Shown in pieces: positions 1 to 8,956 of a stretch of DNA of 64,000 bases; positions within the stretch are counted from its first letter, which is position 1, and each line of letters starts with the position of its first letter. Position numbers and translations under genes: made by a program. The notes beneath the pieces were generated by a model that made no database searches, was not told the origin of the DNA, and saw only the letters and a list, made by a program, of their open reading frames with translations. This stretch comes from M0108 sp963841065 (lineage in GTDB: Bacteria > Pseudomonadota > Gammaproteobacteria > Chromatiales > Chromatiaceae): positions 1 through 64,000 of the forward strand of contig CAWJBI010000061.1 of NCBI GenBank assembly GCA_963841065.1. The letters are read 5' to 3'.

Positions 1-918
1 AACGGTAACTGGCAGACCGCGCGCCGCTGGCAAGCGCATCTGGCGGGGGAGTTCCGGGCGCGTATCGTCAATCACTGGCCCGATGAAGCGGCGGCGGATG
101 ACCGGGTGATGATCGCCCTGCATGCGCGGCGTTCGGCCGATGCCGTCGCCGCCTGGCATTCGGCGCGGTCGCGGGGCGGGCTGGCCGTCGTGCTGACCGG
201 GACCGATCTCTACCGGGACATCCAGACCGATGCCTCGGCACGGCGTTCGCTGGCGATGGCGCGGCAGCTTGTGGTCCTTCAGGAATGCGCCCCGGCATCC
301 TTGCCTGTCGACTGTCGCGCCAAAACACGCGTCATTTTCCAGTCGACCACCTCACGCCAGATCCTTGCCAAGTCATCCCGCCGCCTGCGCCTGCTGATGG
401 TCGGGCATCTGCGCGAGGAAAAGTCCCCGGAGACCTTGTTCGCCGCGGCGCGCTTGCTGGCGAATCGGCCCGATGTGGCGATTGATCATGTCGGTGCGGG
501 GCTTGATCCGGCGCTCGCCGCGGCGGCCAGGGCAACCATGCTGGCCGTGCCCAACTACCGCTGGCTGGGCGGCTTGGCCCATGAGGCCGTCCGCCGGCGT
601 ATCCAGCGGGCGAGTCTGCTGGTGCATACCAGCCGTATCGAGGGGGGTGCTCATGTCATCATGGAGGCGGTGACCAGCGGTACGCCCGTGCTGGCCTCGG
701 CGATTGCCGGCAATGTCGGGATGCTGGGGGCGGATTACGCGGGCTACTTTCCCTGGGGCGAGGCGCCGGCGCTGGTTGAACTGATCCTGCGCTGCCGTTC
801 GGGTGGTCTGATGCCGACATTGGCGGACCAGTGTCGCGAACGGGCGCCGCTTTTCGACCCAGCCACCGAGCGCGCCGCGCTCCGGCGGCTGGTCCATGAA
901 CTTCTGGAAAATGCCTAG
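1..918 (+). CDS. senB: SenB-like selenosugar synthase (TIGR04348-type glycosyltransferase), 5' end cut by window
   Basis: The reading frame is open from base 1 and lacks only roughly the first 15 residues; it enters at the GNWQTARRW stretch, which matches the GNxxTAxRW N-terminus of the TIGR04348 glycosyltransferases. The C-terminal half shows a GT-B (GT4-type) core: LLMVGHLREEKSPETL, then SRIEGGAHVIMEAV with the donor-binding glutamates, then GTPVLASAIAGNVG. Family knowledge: SenB couples selenophosphate to a UDP-sugar to make a selenosugar, the committed step of selenoneine synthesis. The stop is directly followed by the ATG of a selenophosphate synthetase, the substrate-supplying enzyme, which supports the assignment. 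Whether senA lies upstream cannot be seen. Confidence 0.8.
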   Translation, partial: NGNWQTARRWQAHLAGEFRARIVNHWPDEAAADDRVMIALHARRSADAVAAWHSARSRGGLAVVLTGTDLYRDIQTDASARRSLAMARQLVVLQECAPASLPVDCRAKTRVIFQSTTSRQILAKSSRRLRLLMVGHLREEKSPETLFAAARLLANRPDVAIDHVGAGLDPALAAAARATMLAVPNYRWLGGLAHEAVRRRIQRASLLVHTSRIEGGAHVIMEAVTSGTPVLASAIAGNVGMLGADYAGYFPWGEAPALVELILRCRSGGLMPTLADQCRERAPLFDPATERAALRRLVHELLENA

Positions 919-3202
919 ATGCAAGCAGTCACCGAGCCGGTAGTGAGGGATATTGTCCTGATTGGCGGGGGGCACAGTCACGTCGGCGTGCTCCACATGT
1001 TTGCCATGAAGCCCTTGCCGGGCGTGCGCCTGACGGTGATCTGCACGGATACCGATACCCCTTATTCGGGCATGCTGCCAGGTTACATCGCCGGCCATTA
1101 CTCTTTTGACGAGGTGCATATCGACCTGCGCCGGCTGGCGGCGTTTGCCGGCGCGCGCTACTGCAAGGACGAGGTGATCGGCATCGATCGCGCATCCCGC
1201 AAGGTGCTGTGCCGCCATCGCCCGCCGGTCCTCTTACGATGCCCTGTCGATCAATATCGGTTCGACGCCACAATTGGCCCAGGTGGCCGGGGCCGCCGAA
1301 CATGCCCTGCCGGTCAAGCCGATCCGGCGCTTCAATGAACGCTGGCTGGCCTTGCTCGAGCGCGTTTGCCAACAGCCGGGGGAGATGACCATTGCCCTGG
1401 TGGGGGCGGGAGCCGGCGGTGTCGAACTCACCCTGGCTATGCAGTACCGCCTGCGTCGCGAATTGCTGGCGCTCGGCCGTGATCCGGATGCACTGCACTT
1501 TCATCTCTTTTCGGCTGATCCCCAGATCCTGAGCACCCACAATGCGCGGGTCCGTGATGCCTTCGATCAGGAGCTGGCGGCGCGGGGGGTTGTGGTGCAT
1601 CGCGGCGCCAAGGTGACGCAGGTATCGGCCGGGCGCTTGCAAACCGACTCGGGCGAGGTGCTGACGGCCGATGAAATCATCTGGGTGACGCAGGCCGGCG
1701 GGGCTGCCTGGCTGCGTGATACCGGCCTGGCTCTGGACGAAAAGGGCTTTGTTCGCGTGCGGGATACCTTGCAGACCGAAACGGATCCCGTCATTTTCGC
1801 GGCGGGTGATTGCGCCGCCATGATCGACCACCCGCTGGAAAAGGCGGGCGTTTTCGCTGTCCGCATGGCCAGGCCGCTGGCCGAGAATTTGCGGCGAACC
1901 TTGCTGGGCCGCTCCCTGATCCACTACCGACCGCAGCAGCGCTGGCTGGCGCTGATCAGTACCGGCGACCGGCACGCCATCGCTTCACGCGGCGGTTTCT
2001 ACGCGCGAGGTGATCTGATCTGGCGCTGGAAGGACTGGATCGACCGGCGTTTCATGCGCAGGTTTACCAGGTTGGCCATGCCATCCAGGCCGCTCACCCG
2101 GCCTGCTGAACGGCTAACGCTGGATGCCGAGGAGCAGGACCAGGCTATCTCGGCCATCGCCATGCGCTGCGGCGGTTGCGGTGCGAAAGTCGGGGCCAAG
2201 GTGCTGTCGCGTGCCCTGGCCCGGGTGCATCCGGTTGAGCGCGATGATGTGCTGATCGGCCTGCACGCACCGGACGATGCCGCCGTGGTTCGCGTGCCGG
2301 CGGGCATGGCGAGCGTACAGACGGTCGATTTCTTCCGTGCCTTCATCGACGATCCCTGGGTTTTCGGCCGGATAGCGGCCAACCATGCGCTGGGCGACGT
2401 GTTTGCCATGGGGGCGGTGGCGCAGACGGCGACGGCTATTGCGACCGTGCCGCCGGGGCTGGAAAGGCAAGTCGAGGACACGCTGTTCCAGATGATGTCG
2501 GGTGCCGTGTCGGTGCTCAACGAAGCCGGCTGCGCGCTGGTTGGCGGCCATACCGGGGAGGGGCGGGAACTGGCACTGGGTTTCGCCATCAACGGCCTGG
2601 TGGACGAGAACCTGGCCGGAGTCATGACCAAGGGGGGCCTGCGCCCGGGCGATGCGCTGATCCTGACCAAGCCGGTCGGCACCGGCACCCTGTTCGCCGC
2701 CGACATGCGGCGGTGCGCCAAGGGGCGTTGGATCGATGCCGCGATCGCCTCGATGGTCCACTCGAACCGGGCCGCGGCCCAGTGTCTGCGCCGGCACGAG
2801 GCCACCGCCTGCACGGATGTCACCGGCTTCGGGCTGCTCGGGCACCTGATGGAGATGACCCGGGCATCGGGCGTCGATGCGACCCTGCGGATCGAGGCGG
2901 TGCCGCTACTGGAGGGTGCGGTCGAGACGGTTGCCGCGGGCATCCTGTCCTCGTTGCAGCCGCAGAACCTGCGTCTGCGCCGCGCGGTCCGCGATCTGGA
3001 GAAGATGGCGCGGCATCCGCGCTTTCCCCTGCTGTTCGACCCGCAGACGGCGGGTGGACTGCTGGCGGGCGTGCCCGCCCACCGGGCGGCGGCCTGCGTG
3101 GCCGAGCTCCGGTCCCTCGGTTATGCGGCGGCCGCCATCATCGGGCGGATCGACCCACGCAGCGAGGCCGAGTCGCCGATCGCGATCGATGTCCGTGCCT
3201 GA
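919..3202 (+). CDS. selD: Fused NDH-2-like flavoprotein / selenide, water dikinase SelD (one frameshift)
   Basis: About 760 residues once a single extra base near 1225-1232 is removed. The N-terminal ~390 residues are a pyridine-nucleotide-disulfide oxidoreductase related to type II NADH dehydrogenases, with the FAD motif IVLIGGGHSHVG and the NAD motif IALVGAGAGGVE. From about residue 413 a full SelD follows: CGGCGAKVG (active-site Cys instead of Sec), DDAAVVRVP, GGHTGEGRELALG, TDVTGFGLLGHL and FDPQTAGGLL. SelD makes selenophosphate from selenide and ATP. The oxidoreductase half may feed reduced selenium to the kinase half (inference). The start ATG abuts the senB stop and its end overlaps the next gene by 14 bp, so the three form one operon. 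Confidence 0.88.
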
Positions 3203-3836
3203 TCCCAAACTCGCCATCGCGCGTTACCGTCTTCACGCCTCCGGCTACGACGCCTCGGCGCAACGCACTCTGGGGCTGCGGCGGCGCACCCTGGCTAAGC
3301 TCGCCTTACAACCGGGCGAGACCGTGCTCGACGTGGCCTGTGGCACGGGTCTCAGCTTTCCCCTGCTGCGGGAGGGCGTGGGTGCGACCGGCCGGATCGT
3401 CGGTGTGGAACTCAGCCCCGACATGCTGGCCCTCGCCAGGGAGCGCTGCGCGCGCGAGGGCTGGCGTAATGTTGATCTGCGCGAGTCGGCCATGGAGACC
3501 GCGGAGATTCCCGGACCCATCGACGCGGTTCTTTTCAACTTCACTCACGACGTGCTGCGCTCGCCCAGTGCGCTGGCGCGCATCTTCGCGGCCACGCGCC
3601 CTGGTGCGCGGGTTGCCGTCGCCGGCATGAAGCTCGCGCCCTGGTGGCTGGCACCGCTAAACCTGGTGGTGCTAGCGCAGGCAAGGCCCTACATGACCAC
3701 CTTTGAAGGGCTTGGCCGGCCCTGGAGCCTGCTGGAGCCCTACCTTGAGGGGTTCGCGCTCGAATCGGTGCTGTTTGGGACGGGCTATATCGGCTGGGGC
3801 CTGGCCAAGCCGGGTGGCATTGGCGAGCAGGGCTGA
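3189..3836 (+). CDS. Class I SAM-dependent methyltransferase
   Basis: 215 residues, with ATG inside the 3' end of selD (14-bp overlap), implying translational coupling. Motif I is VLDVACGTGLSF (about residues 47-58), followed by the acidic GVELSPDMLALA and a post-motif DAVLFNFTHDVL. The C-terminus (GTGYIGWGLAKPGG) is hydrophobic but not a clear membrane segment. It is neither EgtD nor a recognised SelD partner. Given its tight coupling to senB and selD, a role in methylating a selenium or sulfur sugar, or detoxifying selenide, is plausible, but the substrate is not shown by the sequence. Confidence 0.8.
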   Translation: MSVPDPKLAIARYRLHASGYDASAQRTLGLRRRTLAKLALQPGETVLDVACGTGLSFPLLREGVGATGRIVGVELSPDMLALARERCAREGWRNVDLRESAMETAEIPGPIDAVLFNFTHDVLRSPSALARIFAATRPGARVAVAGMKLAPWWLAPLNLVVLAQARPYMTTFEGLGRPWSLLEPYLEGFALESVLFGTGYIGWGLAKPGGIGEQG

Positions 3837-3852
3837 CCCCGGGAGGATCCGC

Positions 3853-5529
3853 ATGTCCATCGTGAAATGGTTGGCGCCAATCGCCGCGCTGCTCCTGCTG
3901 AACGCGGCGCTCGGGTTCGAGAACTGGTCGGGGACGCCGGCTATCTGGCCTGAGTTGCGCCTGGCGCCGGAGTTCGTGGCCTTGTGGCTCGTGCTGCTGG
4001 TCGCGATCCGGGCGTTCGGGGCGGTCCCAAAGGGGCTCGTCACCAGCCTGGCCATGGTATGCACCTTCCTGGTGATCGGGCGTTACCTCGCGGTCACCGC
4101 GCCCATCCTCTTCGGGAGGGAGATCAACCTCTATTGGGATGTCCCGCAGGTGCCGCGCTTCCTGTCGGTGATCGGCCAGCCGTTGGCCTGGTGGCAGCAG
4201 TTCCTCGTCGCCAGCGGTGTCGTGCTGGCCCTGTGGGGTCTCTACCGGCTGTTGCGCGCTCTGGTCGGGATCCTGGCGCGCCGGGCCGCGCCCGCGGCGC
4301 TGCGGTCCATTCCGGCACTGGCCGCCACCGCCGGCGCAGTGGCCATGGTCGCGGCCTACGCGGCCGGCGTGCCGGGGACCTGGGCGCGGGTGTCCGAGCC
4401 GGTGACGCCGACCTACGCACGACAGGCGGAACTGCTGTTCACCGCCTTACTCCCCGATCGTCTCGCCAGCGCGCTGCCGCCGTCGCCCCCCTTTGACTCG
4501 GATTTGGCGGTGCTGAAGGGCCTGGATGTGAAGTTGCTGGTCCTCGAGTCCTACGGCGCGATCGCTTTCGACCATCCCGAGTCCCGCCGGCGCCTCGCCG
4601 CCGCGCGCGACACCCTCGCGCGGACCATCGCCGCGACCGGGCGGCAGGTGGTCTCGGCCTTCGTCCGGTCACCCACCTTTGGCGGTGCGTCGGACCTGGC
4701 GCACCTCAGCCTGCTCTCGGGCATCGACCTGAGCGACCCCCTGCGGCACGACCTGCTCCTCGCCAGCGACCGGCCGACCCTGCTCAGCCTGTTCGAGCGC
4801 CACGGCTACCGGACCTATGGTTTCTATCCCGCGCTCAGTTGGGACTGGCCCGAGCGTGCCTTCTACGGCTTCGACGAGTTCCTGGACGGTCCGGCCCTGG
4901 GCTATCGGGGTCCGGAGTTCGGGCCCTGGTTCATTCCAGACCAATACTCGATGGCCCGCTTCGACGAGTTGCAACCGATTCGGCCCGACACCCCGCCGCG
5001 GCTGCTGTTTTTCCCGACCATCACCAGCCACTTCCCCTTTCGGCAGGTGCCACCCTATCAGCCGGACTGGTCCCGAGTCCTCTCCGCGCGGCCCTTCGCC
5101 AGCGAGGATGTCGAGCGTGGGCTCGCCTACCAGGTCGGCGACTGGATGAGTCTGCTACCAGAATACCTGCGGACGATCGAGTACACCTATGCCTGGCTCG
5201 CGGGCTATCTCGAACAGCCGAGCCCACGCGATTACCTGATGATCCTGGTCGGTGATCATCAGCCCGCGAGCAGCGTTACCGGTCCCGATGCCCCCTGGGA
5301 TGTCCCGGTGCATGTCATCACCTCCCGGCCGGAGCTGGTGGAGCGATTCCGGGCTCTGGGTTTTCAGCCCGGTTTGGAGCCGCGGCGACCGGTTCTCGGC
5401 GGGATGCATGAGCTCACCTGGCTCCTGGCTGACGCCTTCGATAGCCAGCGGTCACTTGGGTCGCTACAGGGATCGCTGGCAAACCCTGCACCGGCGCGGC
5501 AGGTACCCGTCGGGACGCCATCGCACTGA
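3853..5529 (+). CDS. Membrane-anchored sulfatase / alkaline-phosphatase superfamily protein
   Basis: 558 residues from an ATG with a GGGAGG ribosome site 7 bases upstream. The first ~190 residues carry about five hydrophobic segments. The soluble C-terminal domain resembles LtaS/EptA-type sulfatase-fold enzymes: KLLVLESYG near residue 230, FGGASDLAHLSLLSG, FFPTITSHFPF, and the metal-binding ILVGDHQPAS. Such proteins usually transfer or remove phospho-groups on lipids or glycans at the periplasmic face. The gene follows the methyltransferase after 16 bp and may belong to the same operon. Its last 617 bp are repeated at 8340-8956, and downstream DNA is a patchwork of fragments, so its native right neighbour is unknown. 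Confidence 0.75.
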   Translation: MSIVKWLAPIAALLLLNAALGFENWSGTPAIWPELRLAPEFVALWLVLLVAIRAFGAVPKGLVTSLAMVCTFLVIGRYLAVTAPILFGREINLYWDVPQVPRFLSVIGQPLAWWQQFLVASGVVLALWGLYRLLRALVGILARRAAPAALRSIPALAATAGAVAMVAAYAAGVPGTWARVSEPVTPTYARQAELLFTALLPDRLASALPPSPPFDSDLAVLKGLDVKLLVLESYGAIAFDHPESRRRLAAARDTLARTIAATGRQVVSAFVRSPTFGGASDLAHLSLLSGIDLSDPLRHDLLLASDRPTLLSLFERHGYRTYGFYPALSWDWPERAFYGFDEFLDGPALGYRGPEFGPWFIPDQYSMARFDELQPIRPDTPPRLLFFPTITSHFPFRQVPPYQPDWSRVLSARPFASEDVERGLAYQVGDWMSLLPEYLRTIEYTYAWLAGYLEQPSPRDYLMILVGDHQPASSVTGPDAPWDVPVHVITSRPELVERFRALGFQPGLEPRRPVLGGMHELTWLLADAFDSQRSLGSLQGSLANPAPARQVPVGTPSH

Positions 5530-5530
5530 C
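4914..5530 (+). repeat. Long direct repeat, copy A (sulfatase 3' end)
   Basis: 617 bp matching 8340-8956 at a constant offset of 3426 with no gaps. I count eight base differences (about 98.7% identity). Both copies end at the same base just past the TGA of the sulfatase gene, and the left ends also change abruptly. Copy A belongs to the intact gene. Confidence 0.95.
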
Positions 5531-5560
5531 TGCTATGATTAAGCCCTTGGCAACCACACC

Positions 5561-6019
5561 ATGAACAGATTCCCAGACGGTTTTCGCGCTTTGATTCTTG
5601 GCGCCTCGGGTGGTATTGGCCAGGCTTTTGTGCAAGCCCTGCAAGCCAACCCACGCTGCGCGCAGGTGGTGGGGCTGCACCGCCAGTCCGAGCCGCACCT
5701 GAACTTTGACGATGAGGCCAGCATCGGCGCGGCTGCTGAACAGTTGCACGCCACGGGCAAATTTCACCTCATCATCAACGCCGCCGGTGTGCTGCACACG
5801 GCGGATTTCATGCCAGAGAAAAAACTGGGTGACCTAAGCTACGCCCAACTGGAAGCCACTTTTCGCGTCAACACCTTCGGGCCCGCTCTCGTGCTGCGCC
5901 ACTTCAGCGCCCTGCTGGACCGCCAGCGCGGTGTGCTGGCAGTGATTTCGGCCAAGGTGGGGAGCATCGAAGACTTTTCACGGCGCCACTGGTCGGCTCC
6001 GCATACCTGCAATTCATAA
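5561..6019 (+). pseudogene. Truncated short-chain dehydrogenase (C-factor-like SDR)
   Basis: The first ~138 residues are a clear SDR: LILGASGGIGQAF (NAD-binding), INAAGVLHT, VNTFGPALVLRHFSALL, and VISAKVGSIED up to about base 5970. The family needs about 100 more residues with the YxxxK motif. Instead the frame runs into unrelated DNA and stops at 6019, next to an IS91 transposase remnant. It begins 31 bp after copy A of the long repeat. Codon use differs modestly from flanking genes, and betaproteobacterial SDR/C-factor proteins are the closest style I recognise (inference). Confidence 0.7.
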
Positions 6020-6341
6020 CCAGACTTGGGCTGCCGCAGCGCCAAGCGGCCGCTCCCCGGCGCACTACCTGTGGGCCATGCTGCTCGCACGCCTGTTCGC
6101 GTCCCGGCCCCTGGTCTGCCCGAACTGCGGTGCCGACAGGCGCATCATCGCCTTCATCACCGAGACCGCCCCGGTGCGGCGGATTCTCAACCACATCGGC
6201 GAGCCGGCCGAGCCGCCCCGCATCGCCCCAGCCCGCGGGCCGCCCGCCTGGGACGACCCACCGGTCGATCTCGGACCGGACTGGGAGGCCCTGGCGCAAC
6301 CGTCACCCGAGTATGTCTTCAACCAGGAAGTGCAGTGGTAG
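6020..6341 (+). mobile_element. IS91-family transposase, C-terminal remnant
   Basis: From about 6042 one frame reads SGRSPAHYLWAMLLARLF, then a zinc-finger-like CPNCGADRRIIAFITE, then GEPAEPPRIAPARGPPAWDD, and ends at TAG 6339-6341. This block is characteristic of the C-terminus of IS91-family (Y2 HUH) transposases. The catalytic HUH/tyrosine part is missing, so it is a dead fragment. IS91-type elements move by one-ended rolling-circle transposition and can carry neighbouring DNA, which fits the patchwork around it. Confidence 0.8.
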
Positions 6342-6556
6342 CCTCCTTCCGTCGTCGCCACCCGCCAGCGACGCGCCCCTCCCTGCACCCAGGCCCCGGC
6401 AAACCACCCCTCACGCCCATTCGGCCCCCTCCGAGATGGCTACCTCGCCCCCGTCCCTCCCCGTCGGCGCCCTCGCGGGGCTTGCCACGCCCCTCCCGGC
6501 GATGCTACGTTAGGCCCCGCTTCAGCCGCCCGTGCGGTTGAACTTCCTATCGGTTC
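6342..6556 (+). mobile_element. Probable IS91-type terminal region with short hairpin
   Basis: Non-coding DNA between the transposase stop and the low-GC segment. At 6523-6540 the arms AGCCGC and GCGGTT flank a 4-base loop. A GTTC tetranucleotide lies at 6553-6556, and GTTC is one of the targets used next to the origin end of IS91 elements. A similar 28-base motif recurs at 60179-60206. Exact element borders are inferred. Confidence 0.5.
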
Positions 6557-6589
6557 ATCGGCAATGACTCCATCAAGATCAACATGTAA

Positions 6590-8059
6590 ATGATTTTACT
6601 TTATTTCCTCTGTGGGCTGTATTTTCTGGGCATGTTTTTCATCCTGATTTACAGTTTGGCGCAGGGACATTTACTTTTCCATTTTCTAAAGGCCAGAAAA
6701 TCTTGGGACAAAATCCCTCAAAAAAATCCAGAATCCTGGCCAAAAGTCACTGTTCAGCTTCCAGTCTACAATGAACTCTATGTAGTAGAGCGACTGATAG
6801 ATGCCATCGCAAAGCTAAATTACCCCAAAGAACTCCTTGAGATTCAGCTATTGGATGACAGCACCGATCAGACGGTGGATTTGATTCAAGAAAAGCTAAA
6901 GGACTTCCCTGAAATTAACTTCAAATACATTCATCGAGTAGATCGAACGGGCTTCAAAGCAGGTGCATTGCGTGAAGGACTAAAAGTGGCCTCAGGTGAA
7001 TTTATAGCCATCTTTGATGCGGATTTTGTTCCCAGTCCCGACTTTTTGCTCCAGACAATCCCTTGCTTTTCTTCCGAAAAAATAGGAATGGTGCAGACCC
7101 GATGGACACACTTGAACAGGGATTTTTCGATGCTTACCCGATTGCAGGCATTTGCGCTGGATGCGCATTTCTTCATAGAGCAAATGGGCAGAAATCATCA
7201 AGGCGCATTTATCAACTTCAACGGAACGGGCGGAATATGGCGCAAAAGCTGCATTTTCGATGCAGGCAATTGGCATGATGACACCTTAACCGAAGACTTG
7301 GATCTGAGCTACCGTGCTCAACGAAAAGGTTGGAAATTCGTCTATCGCCCCGAAATTGAATCTCCTGCAGAACTTCCCCCGATCATGTCGGCTATCAAAT
7401 CTCAACAATTCCGCTGGACTAAAGGCGGGGCAGAATGCGCAGTGAAGCATGCCGGAACCGTCAGCCAAGAGAACCTTTCTTTTCGCGTTAAATTCCATTC
7501 CTTCGCTCACTTGTTCAACTCCGCGATTTTCATCGCTGTGTTGGTGACGAGTCTTAGCAGCATCGGCGTTTGGTGGGCGGGTGAACTCGGGCTAATTCCT
7601 GAAGTTTTGGTCCGTTTGTCAGGCATTTTCCTTGTAAGCTTTGTGCTGATCGCTGGGGTCTATTTGGTTTCTTATTTCTATGGAAAGCGATCGTTTGTTC
7701 AGTCGGCTTTGGGCGTAATTTGGCAATTGCCGCTTTTCTTGTCAGTCTCGATGGGACTCGCACTACACAATGCACAAGCTGTTTGGGAAGGTCTTTCCGG
7801 GAAAAAATCACCCTTCATTCGTACTCCCAAATTCAACTTGGAAGCTGGTAAAGAGAAACTCGCCAGCAATCGCTATTTACTGCACCGAATGCCTGTGACC
7901 ACTTGGTTTGAGGGTGTTTTAGCATTGGTTTTCTGGGCAATGGTAGGTTTGGCTTTCCGCGAGGAAAACTTCCTGTTTCTGCCATTCCACGCGATGCTAG
8001 CTTTCGGCTACAGCCTTGTTTTCATTACCTCATTCAAATCTTACGGCCTTGGTCGCTAA
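6590..8059 (+). CDS. Processive family-2 glycosyltransferase, Bacteroidota-like, low GC
   Basis: 489 residues, complete. The order of motifs is that of cellulose-synthase/CsLA-like GT2 enzymes: TVQLPVYNE, LLDDSTDQT, FDADFVPSP (DxD), TLTEDLDLSYRAQ (TED) and QQFRWTKG (QxxRW). One hydrophobic segment precedes the catalytic domain and about four follow it. Base composition is near 43% G+C, against roughly 65% for neighbours, and codons are AT-ending, so the DNA is foreign or misassembled. The preceding in-frame tail ending in TAA three bases before the ATG, and a second GT2 start right after, look like an intact Bacteroidota operon fragment. Function in this host is doubtful. Confidence 0.85.
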   Translation: MILLYFLCGLYFLGMFFILIYSLAQGHLLFHFLKARKSWDKIPQKNPESWPKVTVQLPVYNELYVVERLIDAIAKLNYPKELLEIQLLDDSTDQTVDLIQEKLKDFPEINFKYIHRVDRTGFKAGALREGLKVASGEFIAIFDADFVPSPDFLLQTIPCFSSEKIGMVQTRWTHLNRDFSMLTRLQAFALDAHFFIEQMGRNHQGAFINFNGTGGIWRKSCIFDAGNWHDDTLTEDLDLSYRAQRKGWKFVYRPEIESPAELPPIMSAIKSQQFRWTKGGAECAVKHAGTVSQENLSFRVKFHSFAHLFNSAIFIAVLVTSLSSIGVWWAGELGLIPEVLVRLSGIFLVSFVLIAGVYLVSYFYGKRSFVQSALGVIWQLPLFLSVSMGLALHNAQAVWEGLSGKKSPFIRTPKFNLEAGKEKLASNRYLLHRMPVTTWFEGVLALVFWAMVGLAFREENFLFLPFHAMLAFGYSLVFITSFKSYGLGR

Positions 8060-8068
8060 ATCCGATTA

Positions 8069-8117
8069 ATGCAAAATCCACCCATCATCGACGTCATCAT
8101 TCCTGCGTATAAACGAG
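8069..8117 (+). pseudogene. First 16 codons of a second GT2 glycosyltransferase
   Basis: Nine bases after the previous stop an ATG opens MQNPPIIDVIIPAYKR, the typical first beta strand of a GT-A glycosyltransferase (IIPAYN-type motif). The match ends at about 8117, where the sequence passes directly into the 3' part of a minus-strand IS4-like transposase fragment. Only the junction fragment remains. Confidence 0.65.
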
Positions 8118-8266
8118 AACAGCATGTCGCGGGTGTACTGGGTCTGGCGAGTCGCTTCGAACCACCGGTCCAGTTTCTCGGGGTTCAGTAACCGCTCCAG
8201 GAGGGCGCGCACCATGACCGTGGCGGGACTCGTCTCGGCAAATTTCTGCAGGATCTCACTAACCAT
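8118..8266 (-). mobile_element. IS4-like transposase, N-terminal remnant
   Basis: The minus strand from ATG 8266 reads MVSEILQKFAETSPATVMV, then LLERLLNPEKLDRWFE and QYTRDMLFS, which resembles the N-terminus of IS4-type transposases (LLEHLLN...QYTRxLLFS). The match stops at about 8118, exactly where the Bacteroidota-like DNA begins. The 73 bp upstream (8267-8339) are AT-rich and probably include the element end before copy B of the long repeat. Confidence 0.6.
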
Positions 8267-8339
8267 GGGCGATCGGATGCGTGTAAGATATTGAAATTAC
8301 TTATATATTACACAATGTTGACGGCACCTTAAAAGGGCT

Positions 8340-8956
8340 GGAGTTCGGGCCCTGGTTCATTCCAGACCAATACTCGACTGCCCGCTTCGACGAGTTGCAA
8401 CCGATTCGGCCCGACACCCCGCCGCGGCTGCTGTTTTTCCCGACCATCACCAGCCACTTCCCCTTTCGGCAGGTGCCACCCTATCAGCCGGACTGGTCCC
8501 GAGTCCTCTCCGCGCGGCCCTTCGCCAGCGAGGATGTCGAGCGTGGGCTCGCCTACCAGGTCGGCGACTGGATGAGTCTGCTACCAGAATACCTGCGGAC
8601 GATCGAGTACACCTATGCCTGGCTCGCGGGCTATCTTGAACAGCCGAGCCCACGCGATTACCTGATGATCCTGGTCGGTGATCATCAGCCCGCGAGCAGC
8701 GTTACCGGTCCCGATGCCCCCTGGGATGTCCCGGTGCATGTCATCACCTCCCGGCCGGAGCTGGTGGAGCGCTTCCGGGCTCTGGGTTTTCAGCCCGGTT
8801 TGGAGCCGCGGCGACCGGTTCTCGGCGGGATGCATGAGCTCACCTGGCTCCTGGCTGACGCCTTCGATAGCCAGCGGTCACTGGGGTCGCTACAAGGATC
8901 GCTGGCAAACCAGGCACCGGCGCGGCAGGTACCCGTCGGGACGCCATCGCACTGAC
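8340..8956 (+). pseudogene. Sulfatase 3' fragment, copy B of the long direct repeat
   Basis: Carries the last ~205 codons of the gene at 3853-5529, beginning at EFGPWFIPDQ with no start or membrane part, and ending at the same TGA (8953-8955). Offset to copy A is 3426 bp. The eight differences are base substitutions with no frameshift, so the copy is recent or under conversion. It is not expected to make an active enzyme because the N-terminal half of the fold is missing. Confidence 0.85.

Noticed and set aside
2158..2190. Selenocysteine codon in SelD
   Set aside because: The active-site position reads Cys (TGC) in CGGCGAKVG; no in-frame TGA is involved.
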